Shown here one piece after another: positions 24,691-33,410 of a DNA stretch of 64,000 nt. The stretch is taken from assembly GCF_036227605.1 (NCBI RefSeq), contig NZ_CP109487.1, forward strand, positions 9,039,001 through 9,103,000, in the 5' to 3' direction. This stretch comes from Streptomyces sp. NBC_01439. Its GTDB lineage: Bacteria; Actinomycetota; Actinomycetes; Streptomycetales; Streptomycetaceae. Each line of letters opens with the position of its first letter. Position 1 is the first letter of the stretch. Below the pieces are notes generated by a model, which saw only the letters and a list, made by a program, of their open reading frames with translations, ran no database searches and was not told where the DNA came from. Position numbers and translations under genes: made by a program.

Positions 24691-25055
24691 CCTGCGTCTC
24701 CTTCAACTGGGTTGTTTTGGAGGCCGGTTCGACGCTCGCAGCGCATGCCGGAGGAGCCCGTCTGCGCGGTGTGCGCAGGGGCGGCTGCGTGGTCGCGGGA
24801 ACTGGAAGCAGTGAGTACAGCGCAGGCCGGAGGCCGGAGCAGCGGGATCTGGCCGACCTCGCGGCGACGGTTCCCTAGCCGTGGCCGCTGATCGTGTTCG
24901 GGCGCCGCCGGGCTCCCGGGCGCGGACGCACGGGAGGTTGGCCGGAACCCGCCGGTCCGGGGGTTAGCCCCCGGAAATCGCTTGCGCGCCCGTGGCGCGG
25001 CCCGCTTCCGCCGGGTCCGGGGCGCGGGGGACGGCGAGCAGTGCCGGAACGTGCT
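24691..25055. other. 365-bp gap between the ABC exporter and the flavoprotein gene
   Basis: Contains only the promoter region of the ABC exporter (a GTTGTTTTGG stretch near 24712) and a small damaged CxxC gene at 24745-24878. Beyond 24880 I see no coding-like frame or regulatory structure. Confidence 0.4.
24745..24878 (+). pseudogene. small CxxC gene with probable frameshift
   Basis: The ATG at 24745 opens MPEEPVCAVCAGAAAWSREL EAV, a coding-like start with a Cys-x-x-Cys pair. The frame then degenerates into Arg/Ser-rich sequence, while the neighbouring frame from about 24810 reads SEYSAGRRPEQRDLADLAAT VP and stops at 24878. Joining the two gives a sensible, hydrophilic protein, so I infer a one-base frameshift. 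No Shine-Dalgarno is evident. Either half could be chance. Confidence 0.3.
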
Positions 25056-25601
25056 CTAGAGCTGGGGCACGGCGCGGTCGAGGGCGCCCAGGGCGTTGAT
25101 GGCGGCGGGCCAGGGGAAGTGGACCGGGGCATCGGGGTCGGGGGCGTATCCGGTTTCGCCCTGGAGGAGTTCGACTCCGGCGTTGCGCAGGGTGTTCAGC
25201 GAGACTTCGAACTGCGGGTGGGCCGCGAGGGCGGTGTTGGTGCACGGCATCGCAATGACGGGCGTGCGCTTGCCCGTCGCTTCGGCGGCGAGGCCGACCA
25301 CGAGGTTGTGGGTCAGACCGAGCGCCCACGCGTTGATGGTGTTGAAGGTGGCGGGTGCGAAGAGGAGGGCATCGGCCGCGGGCCAGACGTCGGGCTGGCC
25401 GGGGAGCTTGTACTGCCAGCGAACGGGATGGCCGGTGAGAGCGGCGAGTCCGTCGAGGCTTTCGGAGAGCCAGTGCGCTGCGGTGGGGGTGAGGCCGAGG
25501 CACACGTCCCAGCCGCGGGCCTGGGCGTCCTCGATGACCCGGGCGACGTCGAAGACGGGCGGGGCGGCGGAGCAGAGCAGGTGAAGGGTCTTCGTGGTCA
25601 T
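25056..25601 (-). CDS. flavoprotein of the HFCD / PPC-decarboxylase family
   Basis: This 181-aa protein has the flavin-binding fold of homo-oligomeric cysteine decarboxylases: an N-terminal LHLLCSAAPPVFDVARVIED, then ADALLFAPATFNTINAWALG, which corresponds to the PASANT flavin/substrate loop, and TPVIAMPCTNTALAAHPQFE near the catalytic region. Such Streptomyces flavoproteins are usually annotated only as flavoprotein. It could decarboxylate a thiol compound or bind FMN only. No LanD-type partner genes are nearby. It is monocistronic and divergent from the secreted-protein gene. Confidence 0.8.
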   Translation of the reverse strand: MTTKTLHLLCSAAPPVFDVARVIEDAQARGWDVCLGLTPTAAHWLSESLDGLAALTGHPVRWQYKLPGQPDVWPAADALLFAPATFNTINAWALGLTHNLVVGLAAEATGKRTPVIAMPCTNTALAAHPQFEVSLNTLRNAGVELLQGETGYAPDPDAPVHFPWPAAINALGALDRAVPQL

Positions 25602-25762
25602 GCCGCAATATGATCACATGGTTTGAGCTGGATCACGCTCCCGGGAGCCGGTACGGCTGCGGCGGGCGGCCCCCGCGGCTGCGCGTGCGCGGCCCGCCCG
25701 GATGGGGGAAGCTGGGTTTAGCCGCACCGCCGACAGCGGGACAGAAGGGCGAGGAGGGCCTC

Positions 25763-26263
25763 GTGGATACCTCAGAAGACGGCCGGCTCATTCGTGCACC
25801 CCGTTCCCGGTTCCGGTTCCGGTCCAGGGTGCGGACCGCCACCGTTCTGTGTGCGGCGGCGGCTCTTGCAGCGGCCGCCGTTCCGGCCTCCGCCCAGAGC
25901 CCCGGGGCCGTCACGGCTCCTGCGGAACCCCTCGTGGTCGTGGATTGCTTCTCGCAGTCCCAGGTACGCCCCGAGGAGTACCTGCTGGCCTGCGGGGACG
26001 GCAACAACCGCCTCGTCGAACTGACCTGGGACACCTGGGGACCGAAGACCGCGACGGCCACGGGCACCGACATGGTGAACGACTGCGTCCCCTACTGTGC
26101 CGCGGGCCGCTTCCGGTCCTACCCGGTGACGGTGACCCTGAGCGCTCCGGAACCCTGGCCGGGCCACCCGGACGTCGAGCGCTTCACCACGATCCGGCTC
26201 CTCTACACGGACACCGCTCCGGCCCCGGTCCCGAAGGACGTCACGTACAAGCTCGTGTACTGA
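25763..26263 (+). CDS. secreted hypothetical protein
   Basis: This 166-aa protein has a basic, twin-Arg-poor N-terminus (SRFRFRSRVRTATVL) followed by an Ala-rich core and a signal peptidase site near AVPASAQS (about residue 46). The mature part contains four Cys (VDCFSQS, LLACGDG, NDCVPYCAAG) that could form two disulfides, and beta-rich sequence. I do not recognise the family. The GTG at 25763 follows GAGGAGGG. It is exported to the cell wall or medium by inference. Confidence 0.65.
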   Translation: MDTSEDGRLIRAPRSRFRFRSRVRTATVLCAAAALAAAAVPASAQSPGAVTAPAEPLVVVDCFSQSQVRPEEYLLACGDGNNRLVELTWDTWGPKTATATGTDMVNDCVPYCAAGRFRSYPVTVTLSAPEPWPGHPDVERFTTIRLLYTDTAPAPVPKDVTYKLVY

Positions 26264-26305
26264 CCTGACCGTCCCAGCACCGGCTGGCAGCCCGTGGGCC
26301 CCGGT

Positions 26306-26938
26306 TCACCGTTCCACCTCGACCGGTCCGCGGGCTTCCGCCCGTCCCACTGACGACCCGGGCCCGCAAGCCCGCGCCCGTACGGGCCGCAGAGCCGCGG
26401 CGGGCGGCTCCGGGTCCGTCGCCAGACGGGCGTGGAGCTCGACGTCGTAGCGGACGCCGTCGTACGCGAGCTTCTGGCGCTCCCGTCCTTCCACGGCGAA
26501 CCCCGCAGCACGGGCGACTGCGCACGAGCCGGGGTTGTTCACCCGGTGCCCGAGCTCCAGCCGGAACAGTTCGGCTTCGTCGAACGCCCAGCGGGCGAGG
26601 GCCCGACAGGCCTGAGAGGCCACGCCCCGCCCCCGGGCCGCAGCCGTCGTCCAGTAGGAGACCCACCCGACGGAGTGCCGCCGGTTCACCGCGCCGACCG
26701 ACACGTGTCCGAGGACCGTGTCGGCCCCGTCCACGACGGAGAAGGCGTAGGCGGAAGCTGCCTCCCACTCGGCGGTGCGCTCCGCGATCCACCGCTGCGC
26801 GTCCTCCGGCGAAGCGATGGGCCGGCTGGTCTGCTCGCGCATGAGGGGATCCGCGAACGCGGCCGTCACCGGTGCCGCATCGCGGGCCGCCCATCTTCGC
26901 AGCACCAAACCCGAGGAAAATTCGATCCGTTCGCGCAT
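26306..26938 (-). CDS. GNAT acetyltransferase, RimJ/RimL-like
   Basis: This 210-aa protein has the acetyl-CoA binding loop AAARGRGVASQACRALARWA with SVGWVSYWTT before it, and LFRLELGHRVNNPGSCAVAR AAGF after it, the normal RimL order. The last 40 residues are Pro/Arg-rich and look non-conserved. GAGGGGAAG precedes the ATG. It is convergent with the secreted-protein gene and divergent from the NmrA-like reductase. The substrate is unknown. Confidence 0.85.
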   Translation of the reverse strand: MRERIEFSSGLVLRRWAARDAAPVTAAFADPLMREQTSRPIASPEDAQRWIAERTAEWEAASAYAFSVVDGADTVLGHVSVGAVNRRHSVGWVSYWTTAAARGRGVASQACRALARWAFDEAELFRLELGHRVNNPGSCAVARAAGFAVEGRERQKLAYDGVRYDVELHARLATDPEPPAAALRPVRARACGPGSSVGRAEARGPVEVER

Positions 26939-27093
26939 GGCGCGAGTCTTCCCCTCCGCCCGCCGCCCTGTCCTCCCGTTTTCGGACCCCCAAGCCGAAC
27001 GGGTACCGGTCGGCCGGGGCCGATGGACGCTCGCGCATGCAGGTGAGCTCTTCGACTATGTCGCGTCTCGTGTCGTTGGATTTGACTGGGGTC

Positions 27094-27987
27094 ATGACGA
27101 ACACGACGAAGAACGAGAACGCTACGCAGGCCACCGACCGGAGCACCGACACGCACGTGCACACCGACGCCGGCGGCATCACCCTGGTGATCGGGGGCAC
27201 CGGCAAGACCGGCCGGAAGGTTGCCGAAGGGCTCACCGCTCAGGGCCGCTCCGTCAGGGTCGGATCCCGCCGCGGCGAGCCGGCTTTCGACTGGAACGAC
27301 GCAACGACCTGGCTACCGGCGCTCGAAGGCGTGGACCGGGTGTACGTGACGTACTACCCCGATCTGGCCTTTCCCGGGGCGGCCGTTCAGGTGACCGCTT
27401 TCGCGGAGGTGGCGGTGGCGGCCGGGGCGCGGCGCCTGGTGCTGCTGTCGGGGCGCGGTGAAGAAGCAGCGCGGACCAGCGAGGAAGGGTTGAAGGCCAC
27501 CGGGGCGGACTGGACGATCGTCCGGTCGAGTTGGTTCAACCAAAACTTCGACGAGAGCTTCTTCCTCGACTCCGTTCGGGCGGGCGAGATCGTCCTGCCG
27601 ACGGCGGACGCGGTCGAGGCGTTCGTCGACACCTCGGACATCGCCGACGTGGTGGTGGCCGCGCTGACCGACGACCGGCACATCGGCAGGACGTACGAGC
27701 TGTCGGGGCCGCGCCTGATGGGTTTCGAGGACGTGGCCGCGGAACTCTCGAAGGTGACCGGCCGTGAGATCGCCTATGCGCCGATCCCGATGGAGGACTA
27801 TCGTGCGGTGCTGCGTGAGAACGGGCTGCCGGAGGAGTTCGCCGAACTCTTCACCCTGATCCTGGACGGGCGCAACGCGCACCTCGTGAACGGGGTCGAG
27901 GAGGTGCTGGGGCGGCCGCCCCGGGATTTCTCGGACTTCGCCCGGGAGGCGGCGGCCACCGGAGTGTGGGACGTCCGGGCCGTCTGA
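27094..27987 (+). CDS. NmrA-like NAD(P)-binding reductase
   Basis: This 297-aa Rossmann protein has a disordered first 20 residues (Asn/Thr/His-rich) and then ITLVIGGTGKTGRKVAEGLT, the GxxGxxG nucleotide site of atypical SDR/NmrA proteins. VDRVYVTYYPDLAFPG, ADWTIVRSSWFNQNFDE and YELSGPRLMGFEDVAAELSK follow the family pattern. There is no YxxxK pair, as expected for NmrA-type sensors or quinone-type reductases. The following AraC gene, 80 bp downstream on the same strand, may regulate it. Confidence 0.88.
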   Translation: MTNTTKNENATQATDRSTDTHVHTDAGGITLVIGGTGKTGRKVAEGLTAQGRSVRVGSRRGEPAFDWNDATTWLPALEGVDRVYVTYYPDLAFPGAAVQVTAFAEVAVAAGARRLVLLSGRGEEAARTSEEGLKATGADWTIVRSSWFNQNFDESFFLDSVRAGEIVLPTADAVEAFVDTSDIADVVVAALTDDRHIGRTYELSGPRLMGFEDVAAELSKVTGREIAYAPIPMEDYRAVLRENGLPEEFAELFTLILDGRNAHLVNGVEEVLGRPPRDFSDFAREAAATGVWDVRAV

Positions 27988-28067
27988 TGCGGACCGCTCG
28001 CGCCCGTGCCCGGGTTCGTGCCCGGGTTCGTGCCGGGGTGTCGTTCCGTCGTGGTGAGGATGTGCGC

Positions 28068-29078
28068 ATGGACATGGTGGCCGGTCTCCTGGCGGGCCCG
28101 CAGGCCCGGGGCGCGTTCCTGCTGAAGTCGGTGCTCGACCCTCCGTGGTCGGTGCGGATCGAGGACCGCGCCCCGCTGTCGGTGGTGACCATGGTGCAGG
28201 GCTCAGCCTGGCTGCTGCCCGACGACCGGGGCGCCGAGCCGGTACGGATCGGCCCCGGGGACGTGGCCGTCGTACGGGGGCCCGTGCCCTACACGGTCGC
28301 GGACCTGCCGGACACCCCCGTCCAGATCACGGTCGGGCCGGACCAGCGGTGCAGTACGCCGCAGGGGGAGGACGTTTCGGAGTCGATGGCTCTGGGCGTG
28401 CGGACCTGGGGCGTCGCCCGCCCGGGCGCAGGGGCGGCGGTGATGCTGAGCGGTACCTACCAGGCGCCGGGCGAGGTCGGCGGCCGGCTGCTGAGCGCGC
28501 TGCCCACGATCCTGGTGAGGCCGGCCGGAACCGCCGACGCCACCCTGATCACGCTCCTCGGCTCGGAGATCTCCAGCGAGGAGCCCGGCCAGGAGGTGGT
28601 CCTGGACCGGCTGTTGGACCTCTTGTTGATCGGGGTGTTGCGGGCGTGGCTCGCGGCACCCGGGTCCGGGGCCCCGGGCTGGTTCCGGGCGCAGGGCGAT
28701 CCGGTGGTCGGGCCGGCGCTGCGGCTGCTGCACGAGAGTCCGGCGCACGCGTGGACCGTGGAGGAGCTGGCCCTGAAGGTGGGCGTCTCCCGGGCGTCGC
28801 TGGCGCGCCGGTTCACGGAGGTCGTCGGCGAGCCGCCGGTCGGCTATCTGACCGGCTGGCGCCTGGCGCTGGCGGCCGATCTCCTGCGGGAACCGGACGC
28901 CACGGTCGAGAAGGTGGCCCGCAAGGTCGGCTACAGCAGTGCCTTCGCACTGTCCGCCGCCTTCAAGCGGGTCCGCGGGGTCAGCCCGCGGGAGTTCCGC
29001 TCGGGGACGACGGCGCCGGCTGCGGCGATGGCGCAGGGGCCGCGGGGCACGGTCGTGCTCGGCCGGTCCGTTTCCTGA
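28068..29078 (+). CDS. AraC family regulator with cupin (AraC-binding) N-terminus
   Basis: This 336-aa protein has an N-terminal cupin of the AraC_binding_2/cupin_6 type (SVRIEDRAPLSVVTMVQGSA, RIGPGDVAVVRGPVPYTVAD) and C-terminal AraC double helix-turn-helix (VEELALKVGVSRASLARRFT, EKVARKVGYSSAFALSAAFK RVRGVSPREFR). Such regulators commonly control an adjacent reductase; the NmrA-like gene upstream fits. A GTG two codons before the chosen ATG is an alternative start. Short tandem CGTGCCCGGGTT repeats precede the gene. Confidence 0.88.
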   Translation: MDMVAGLLAGPQARGAFLLKSVLDPPWSVRIEDRAPLSVVTMVQGSAWLLPDDRGAEPVRIGPGDVAVVRGPVPYTVADLPDTPVQITVGPDQRCSTPQGEDVSESMALGVRTWGVARPGAGAAVMLSGTYQAPGEVGGRLLSALPTILVRPAGTADATLITLLGSEISSEEPGQEVVLDRLLDLLLIGVLRAWLAAPGSGAPGWFRAQGDPVVGPALRLLHESPAHAWTVEELALKVGVSRASLARRFTEVVGEPPVGYLTGWRLALAADLLREPDATVEKVARKVGYSSAFALSAAFKRVRGVSPREFRSGTTAPAAAMAQGPRGTVVLGRSVS

Positions 29079-29094
29079 CGGCGGATCCGCACGA

Positions 29095-29111
29095 CACCCC
29101 CTCAGGGGGTG
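29095..29111. terminator. short GC hairpin between convergent genes
   Basis: CACCCCC-TCA-GGGGGTG; the loop is the stop codon of the convergent acetyltransferase gene. The stem is short and without a T tract, so any terminator role is weak. Confidence 0.3.
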
Positions 29112-29596
29112 AAGGAGAGCTTGGCGACGCGCTGGTCACCGCTGAGTTCGCCGGTGGGGCGGAAGCCGAGGCCGAGGTAGAAGGGCTCGGGGCTGTTCGC
29201 GCCGGTGTTCCAGCTGACGTACACGTCGTGGATGCCACGGGCGCGGATCTCTTCGGTGGCCGCCCGGACGGCGAAGCGGCCGTAGCCCTTGCCCTGGTGG
29301 CGGGCGTCGATGTTGAGGCGCCAGATGCCGCTGCGCCGGTCGTTCGGGTCGGCGGCCGGGTCCCAGACGACGTCGTGGAAGGCCATCACGAAGCCGACGG
29401 TCTCGTGGCCGTCGACGATGGCCCGGGGCCAGGCCGTCGCGGTGTGCACGTAGGCCTCGGCGAGCGACTTCACCACGGGGGAGACCAAGTGGGCCTGGTC
29501 GGGGCGGACCTGTATCGCGCAGACCGCGTCGAAGTTGTCGCTGGTGACGGGCTCCAGGCGCAGCGGGTTCGGTCCGGGGGTGTTCGGGGCTGACAT
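29102..29596 (-). CDS. GNAT acetyltransferase, spermidine-acetyltransferase-like
   Basis: This 164-aa protein follows the SpeG-like pattern: LRLEPVTSDNFDAVCAIQVR, ETVGFVMAFHDVVWDPA, IWRLNIDARHQGKGYGRFAV (acetyl-CoA loop QGKGYG) and VSWNTGANSPEPFYLGLGFR. This suggests acetylation of a polyamine or similar diamine, though specificity is inferred. The ATG at 29596 has TACGCT ending 6 nt upstream (leaderless), which supports this start over the longer frame. Confidence 0.85.
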   Translation of the reverse strand: MSAPNTPGPNPLRLEPVTSDNFDAVCAIQVRPDQAHLVSPVVKSLAEAYVHTATAWPRAIVDGHETVGFVMAFHDVVWDPAADPNDRRSGIWRLNIDARHQGKGYGRFAVRAATEEIRARGIHDVYVSWNTGANSPEPFYLGLGFRPTGELSGDQRVAKLSFTP

Positions 29597-29602
29597 GGCC
29601 CC

Positions 29603-29608
29603 AGCGTA
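29603..29608 (-). promoter_or_regulatory. -10 hexamer of a leaderless promoter
   Basis: Minus-strand TACGCT ends 6 nt before the ATG at 29596. Confidence 0.45.
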
Positions 29609-29663
29609 TCCCCGGCTCCGGCGCTCCCCGGGAGTGCGCAGCAATGGCTAAAGATTCACCCAA

Positions 29664-29679
29664 GGGGTTGGCGAACCCC
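29664..29679. promoter_or_regulatory. short palindrome in a divergent promoter region
   Basis: GGGGTT-GGCG-AACCCC lies between the divergent acetyltransferase and DUF1772 genes; a possible operator of unknown regulator. Confidence 0.3.
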
Positions 29680-29790
29680 AGCGGGAGATCGAACAGGTGA
29701 TGTCACGATCGGGCGTTCGTGTTCAGAACGCGTCGCACCGCACTGCATCGCACCGTGCCGTATTGACTGTTGGAAGAGGACGAGAGTCGA

Positions 29791-30363
29791 ATGACCATCA
29801 ACCCGACGCCGCACGTTCCGAGCCCGCCGCCGACCTCGTCGACGACGCCGGACCGACCGCAGAGCACCCGGCTCGCCGCCGTCCTGATCACGCTGTCCAC
29901 CGTTCTGGTGGGTCTGATGGCCGGACTGTTCTTCGCCTTCGACGTCTCGGTGATGCCGGGGCTGGCGGCCGGCGACGAGCAGACGTACGTCACCGCGATG
30001 CGTGCCTTCAACCGGGCCATCGACGGCAATCCGCTCTTCGGCTCGGTGTTCCTGCTGGCCCTGCTGGCGGCCGCCGCTTCGACGGTGGTGGAGCACCGCG
30101 GCGGCCGCCGCGCCACCGCCCTGTGGGTGGGGGTGGCCGCGGTCGCGTACCTCGTCGTCCTCGTGATTACCTTCGGCGTGAACATCCCGCTCAACAACGA
30201 GTTGGCCGACGGGGCCGCGGTCGAGCAGATGACGGACTTCTCGATCGTCGAGCGGTTCAAGACCACCTGGGTCACTACGAACATCGTCCGCACCCTGCTC
30301 TGCACCGCGGCCCTCACCGCCCTCGCCCGCGCGACACTGCTCCACGGACGCGCCACGCGCTGA
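29791..30363 (+). CDS. DUF1772 (anthrone-oxygenase-like) membrane protein
   Basis: This 190-aa protein has a disordered Pro/Thr-rich N-terminus and four hydrophobic segments near residues 35-58, 85-105, 115-135 and 165-185. The conserved DUF1772 features are seen: LMAGLFFAFDVSVMPGLAA, a short helix AMRAFNRAID, VVLVITFGVNIPLNNELA and RFKTTWVTTNIVRTLL. Some DUF1772 proteins oxidise anthrones in polyketide pathways; no such pathway is nearby. A perfect terminator follows 18 bp after the stop. Confidence 0.85.
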   Translation: MTINPTPHVPSPPPTSSTTPDRPQSTRLAAVLITLSTVLVGLMAGLFFAFDVSVMPGLAAGDEQTYVTAMRAFNRAIDGNPLFGSVFLLALLAAAASTVVEHRGGRRATALWVGVAAVAYLVVLVITFGVNIPLNNELADGAAVEQMTDFSIVERFKTTWVTTNIVRTLLCTAALTALARATLLHGRATR

Positions 30364-30381
30364 TCGGGCCGGGCGCATCCG

Positions 30382-30417
30382 CCGGGGAGTCCCTTCACCA
30401 CGGAAGGGACTCCCCGG
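30382..30417. terminator. strong bidirectional terminator hairpin
   Basis: Perfect 15-bp stem (CCGGGGAGTCCCTTC / GAAGGGACTCCCCGG) with a 6-nt loop, exactly between the convergent stop codons at 30363 and 30418. There is no long T tract on either side. Confidence 0.8.
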
Positions 30418-30948
30418 TCAGCCGGTGTGGGAGGCGATGATCCGTGCGCACTCCAGGGGTTCGGTGTGCGCGGTGTCCACCTCGAGGTCGTAGGTCACTC
30501 CCCGGTGCACGGCGTCCGCTTGCGCTGCGGCCATTCCCCTGACGCGGTCCCCCCGCGCGATCTCCCGGCCCGCGGCCACCGCCTCGTCGCACCGCACGCC
30601 GACCCACAGGACCGGCACGTCGCCCAGCGCGTTCCGCCACCGCTGCTGCGACGCCGCCCCACCGAGGAACACGTCGTCGACGATGATCCGCGCCCCCGCC
30701 CGGGCCATCGTCACGATCCCCTCGGTCCAGGCCGCCTCCAGCGCCCGGAAGGTCTTCCCGACGCTCACCGTGCCGTCCGACGCGATCTCGATCCCCGCCT
30801 CGGCCGCCTGCATCGCGGCGGGCAGGGCGTCGACGAACGCATCGCACCCGAACGACAGCCACGGGTCGGGCAGCACGGCCTGCAGACACCGTACGATCCC
30901 GGACTTCCCCGAGCTGGAACCACCGTTGAGAATGATCATCTGAGTCAC
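30418..30948 (-). CDS. chloramphenicol-phosphotransferase-like kinase
   Basis: This 176-aa P-loop protein begins [20 protein letters not shown], with Walker A at residues 9-16, and continues with [20 protein letters not shown] and [24 protein letters not shown]. This is the CPT (chloramphenicol 3-O-phosphotransferase) family layout. A CPT-like fold does not prove antibiotic resistance; many Streptomyces members are uncharacterised. TACTGT ends 6 nt before the GTG at 30948, which supports that start; an ATG three codons later is the alternative. Confidence 0.8.
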   Translation of the reverse strand: MTQMIILNGGSSSGKSGIVRCLQAVLPDPWLSFGCDAFVDALPAAMQAAEAGIEIASDGTVSVGKTFRALEAAWTEGIVTMARAGARIIVDDVFLGGAASQQRWRNALGDVPVLWVGVRCDEAVAAGREIARGDRVRGMAAAQADAVHRGVTYDLEVDTAHTEPLECARIIASHTG

Positions 30949-30954
30949 CGCGCC

Positions 30955-30960
30955 ACAGTA
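30955..30960 (-). promoter_or_regulatory. -10 hexamer of a leaderless promoter
   Basis: Minus-strand TACTGT ends 6 nt before the GTG at 30948. Confidence 0.5.
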
Positions 30961-31059
30961 GGACACCAACCGTCCGGTACGGAACGGGCTCGGGCGGACC
31001 CCGATGCGCCCCGGGAAAACCGGGTGCGGCGGCCCGTACGGCCTTGGGATCATGCGGGA

Positions 31060-33231
31060 ATGGTCCACCGACTCGACCCTCTCGTACTCCGGCACACCCG
31101 CCGCCTTCCCCGACCCGCGGGACCCGTCGGGGAAGGCGCCGTCGCGGCGCGGCAGTTCGACGCCGCCCTGATGTCCGTGGGCTTCAAGCTCTCGGCGGAG
31201 CTGCTCGAGCACCTGTCGGGACTGTCCGGGCCGGCGGTCGTCGACACCGCCGTACGGACGTTGGGCACCGTCCGCGAGATGGTCGGCGACCACGTCCGGC
31301 ACAACGCGTACTTCATCGACTTCCCGGCCAACGTGCCGGACGCCTTCGACTTCTGGATGCAGTGCATCGCCGGGGCGCTCGCCGACGACGACGCGCGCGC
31401 GAGCACGCTGGAGCAACTGAGCACCGGCGTCGTCAACCTGCTCACGCTCCCCTCGTACGGGAACTACCAGCACACGTACGCCGAGATGCTGACCCACCAC
31501 GACGAGCTGATCGCCGCGGCGGGCGACCGCATGACGGTCCTGCACCTCGGGGCCGACCCGGGCGACGAACTCACCTCCCTCTACCTGGCCTTGGCGGGCA
31601 GCACCACACCCCTGGGCGAGGACGGCCTGCGGGACCTGCGGGAGCTGGCCGGCCACTGCGCGGACGGACCGCAGCCCGAGGAGATCCCCGTACGGGAGAA
31701 CCGGGCCGTGGTCAACGAGGCCCGGCTGAAGGCCGGTGCGAGCCTGCTGCTGAACACGGTCACCGACGTGCTCCGGCTCGCCTGCGCGCTCGCCGGTGGC
31801 GACGTCGGCCTGCAGGAGCCGACGCGGCTGCGCGGCCTCTCCCGTCCGGTGCGCCGGGCCCTGCTCGCGGGCCTCGACGCGGTCGTCGGCGCGGCGCCCG
31901 CCAAGCTCGCCGACGTGCACGCGCACCGCGAGATGTGGAAACGGCTCGGCGAACGGCTGCACCCGCACGAGTACCCGCAGTGGCCGCACGCGGCCGACGT
32001 GTTCGCCGTCGCCCGCGGCGAGAAGACGGTGCGCACTTTCGACAGCCGGGTGGAGGAACTCCACGCCCGGCTCGACCCCACCGGCGCGGCCGAACTGCTG
32101 AAGGCCGCGCCCGGAAAGCTGCTGCGCTCCCTGGACCGGCTGCTGCGCTCCGCCCCCACCCAAGGCGAGCGCGACGCGGTCGCGGCCGCCGCCGAGCAGG
32201 CCGTCCCCGACGCCTCCGGGCGGGTCCTGCTGTCGGTGCGCGAGCACCTGCACAACCGCGCGAAGGAGACCGGGGAGCAGCGGGTGTTCGTCAACCGCTC
32301 CGGCCGGGCCTGGGTGACCGCGGACACCCGTCCGCCGGTGTGCGCACCCGAGCGGGGGCGGATGATCGCCGCGATCGACGCGGAGTTGCGGCGCCGGGTG
32401 CCCGCCGTGGACCACCTGCTGATCGACCCGGACGTCCTGGACGTCGCCCTGCCGCTCAGCAGCAGGGCGACCGCGCCCGGGTTCGGCGTGCTGCCGCGCG
32501 GCTCGGTGTCCGCGGTCGACGGCGAGCTGCTGCGCTTCTTCGTGTACTGGAAGCAGGCCGCGCGCAGCACCGACTACGACCTGTCGGCGGTGCTGCTCGA
32601 CACTGACTACTCGACCGTCTCCTGGCTGTCGTACACCAACCTGACCGAGATCGGGGGCGCGCATTCCGGTGACATCACGGACGCGCCCGACGGTGCCTCG
32701 GAATTCATCGACCTGCGACTGGACGCGGTGCGCGCCACCTGCATCGTCCCGCAGGTCAACATCTACTCCGGGGAAGGCTTCGAAGAGGTCGAGGAGTCGT
32801 TCTTCGGGTTCATGCTGCGCGGGGCCGAGCAGCAGGGACGACCCTTCGAGCCGCGCACGGTGCGCATGAAGTCGGACCTGCGCGGTCCGGGCCGGATCGC
32901 GCTGCCGCTGGTGTTCCTGCGCGGGTCCGACGGCCGGTGGCGCGCCAAGTGGCTGCACCTGTACCTGACGGGCTCTCCGTCGTACAACCGGGTCGAGGAC
33001 AACCGCGTGAGGGTCGCGACGCTGATGCGTGCGGTCGCCGATCGCGAGCAGCTCACCGTCCGCTACCTCATCGAGCTGATGACCGGCAGCGCGACGACCG
33101 TCACCGTGTGGGACGGCAAGACCGTTCCGGCGGGTCCCGTCACCTACGTCGGCCTGGAGCGGCCCGAGAAACTGCACCCGGGATCGCGGATCGTCACCCC
33201 CGAAAACCTGCGTGACCTGATCCCCGCCTGA
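31060..33231 (+). CDS. large protein with C-terminal TerD-like domain
   Basis: In this 723-aa protein the first 450 or so residues are helical ([60 protein letters not shown]). The C-terminal part is TerD-like: [50 protein letters not shown], then a beta-rich stretch with [17 protein letters not shown]. TerD domains bind Ca2+ in stress and tellurite-type systems. The helical half is reminiscent of the SCO0854-like family, but no RING cysteines are present. The ATG at 31060 gives the shared N-terminus. No ter operon is adjacent. Confidence 0.7.
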   Translation: MVHRLDPLVLRHTRRLPRPAGPVGEGAVAARQFDAALMSVGFKLSAELLEHLSGLSGPAVVDTAVRTLGTVREMVGDHVRHNAYFIDFPANVPDAFDFWMQCIAGALADDDARASTLEQLSTGVVNLLTLPSYGNYQHTYAEMLTHHDELIAAAGDRMTVLHLGADPGDELTSLYLALAGSTTPLGEDGLRDLRELAGHCADGPQPEEIPVRENRAVVNEARLKAGASLLLNTVTDVLRLACALAGGDVGLQEPTRLRGLSRPVRRALLAGLDAVVGAAPAKLADVHAHREMWKRLGERLHPHEYPQWPHAADVFAVARGEKTVRTFDSRVEELHARLDPTGAAELLKAAPGKLLRSLDRLLRSAPTQGERDAVAAAAEQAVPDASGRVLLSVREHLHNRAKETGEQRVFVNRSGRAWVTADTRPPVCAPERGRMIAAIDAELRRRVPAVDHLLIDPDVLDVALPLSSRATAPGFGVLPRGSVSAVDGELLRFFVYWKQAARSTDYDLSAVLLDTDYSTVSWLSYTNLTEIGGAHSGDITDAPDGASEFIDLRLDAVRATCIVPQVNIYSGEGFEEVEESFFGFMLRGAEQQGRPFEPRTVRMKSDLRGPGRIALPLVFLRGSDGRWRAKWLHLYLTGSPSYNRVEDNRVRVATLMRAVADREQLTVRYLIELMTGSATTVTVWDGKTVPAGPVTYVGLERPEKLHPGSRIVTPENLRDLIPA

Positions 33232-33245
33232 CTGTTAGCGTGACC

Positions 33246-33312
33246 GTGGCGAGGCCATGAAGGGGCTTCCTTCTCAACACTCCTAAAATAGCCCCTTCGC
33301 TTTCCTCGCCAC
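33246..33312. other. nested inverted repeat, structured RNA or terminator candidate
   Basis: Outer arms GTGGCGAGG (33246-33254) and CCTCGCCAC (33304-33312) and inner arms GAAGGGGC (33259-33266) and GCCCCTTC (33291-33298) enclose an AT-rich 24-nt loop. Short asymmetric bulges separate the two stems. It lies 15 bp after the TerD-domain gene and just before a second hairpin with a T tract. Confidence 0.5.
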
Positions 33313-33320
33313 CGACTTGA

Positions 33321-33366
33321 GACCTCCGGCCGTCTCCGCAGCACGCGGGACGGCCGGAGGTCTTTT
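33321..33366 (+). terminator. intrinsic terminator after the TerD-domain gene
   Basis: 14-bp perfect stem GACCTCCGGCCGTC / GACGGCCGGAGGTC with a 14-nt loop, followed by TTTT at 33363-33366. It is positioned to end transcription from the TerD-domain gene and may also end ligA from the other side. Confidence 0.85.
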
Positions 33367-33410
33367 CCGTGTCGGACGCCGGGCCGCCGGCCGGGCGGGA
33401 TCAGCTCGGC

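Noticed and set aside
22807..25601. RiPP gene cluster built from the ABC exporter and the flavoprotein (EpiD-like)
   Set aside because: No precursor peptide, dehydratase, cyclase or protease is present, and the genes are separated by a 365-bp gap.
28145..29593. 482-aa plus-strand frame over the AraC and GNAT genes
   Set aside because: Low-complexity Gly/Arg sequence overlapping two well-supported genes in other frames.
30418..30948. Chloramphenicol resistance gene
   Set aside because: Only fold-level similarity to CPT can be argued, and no resistance neighbourhood is present.
30418..33177. A 919-codon minus-strand frame covering the TerD-domain gene
   Set aside because: Only the last 176 codons (from 30948) form a recognisable protein; the rest is the antisense of the TerD-domain gene.
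33246..33312. End of an insertion sequence
   Set aside because: No transposase or target duplication is near; the arms are close together and nested like an RNA hairpin.
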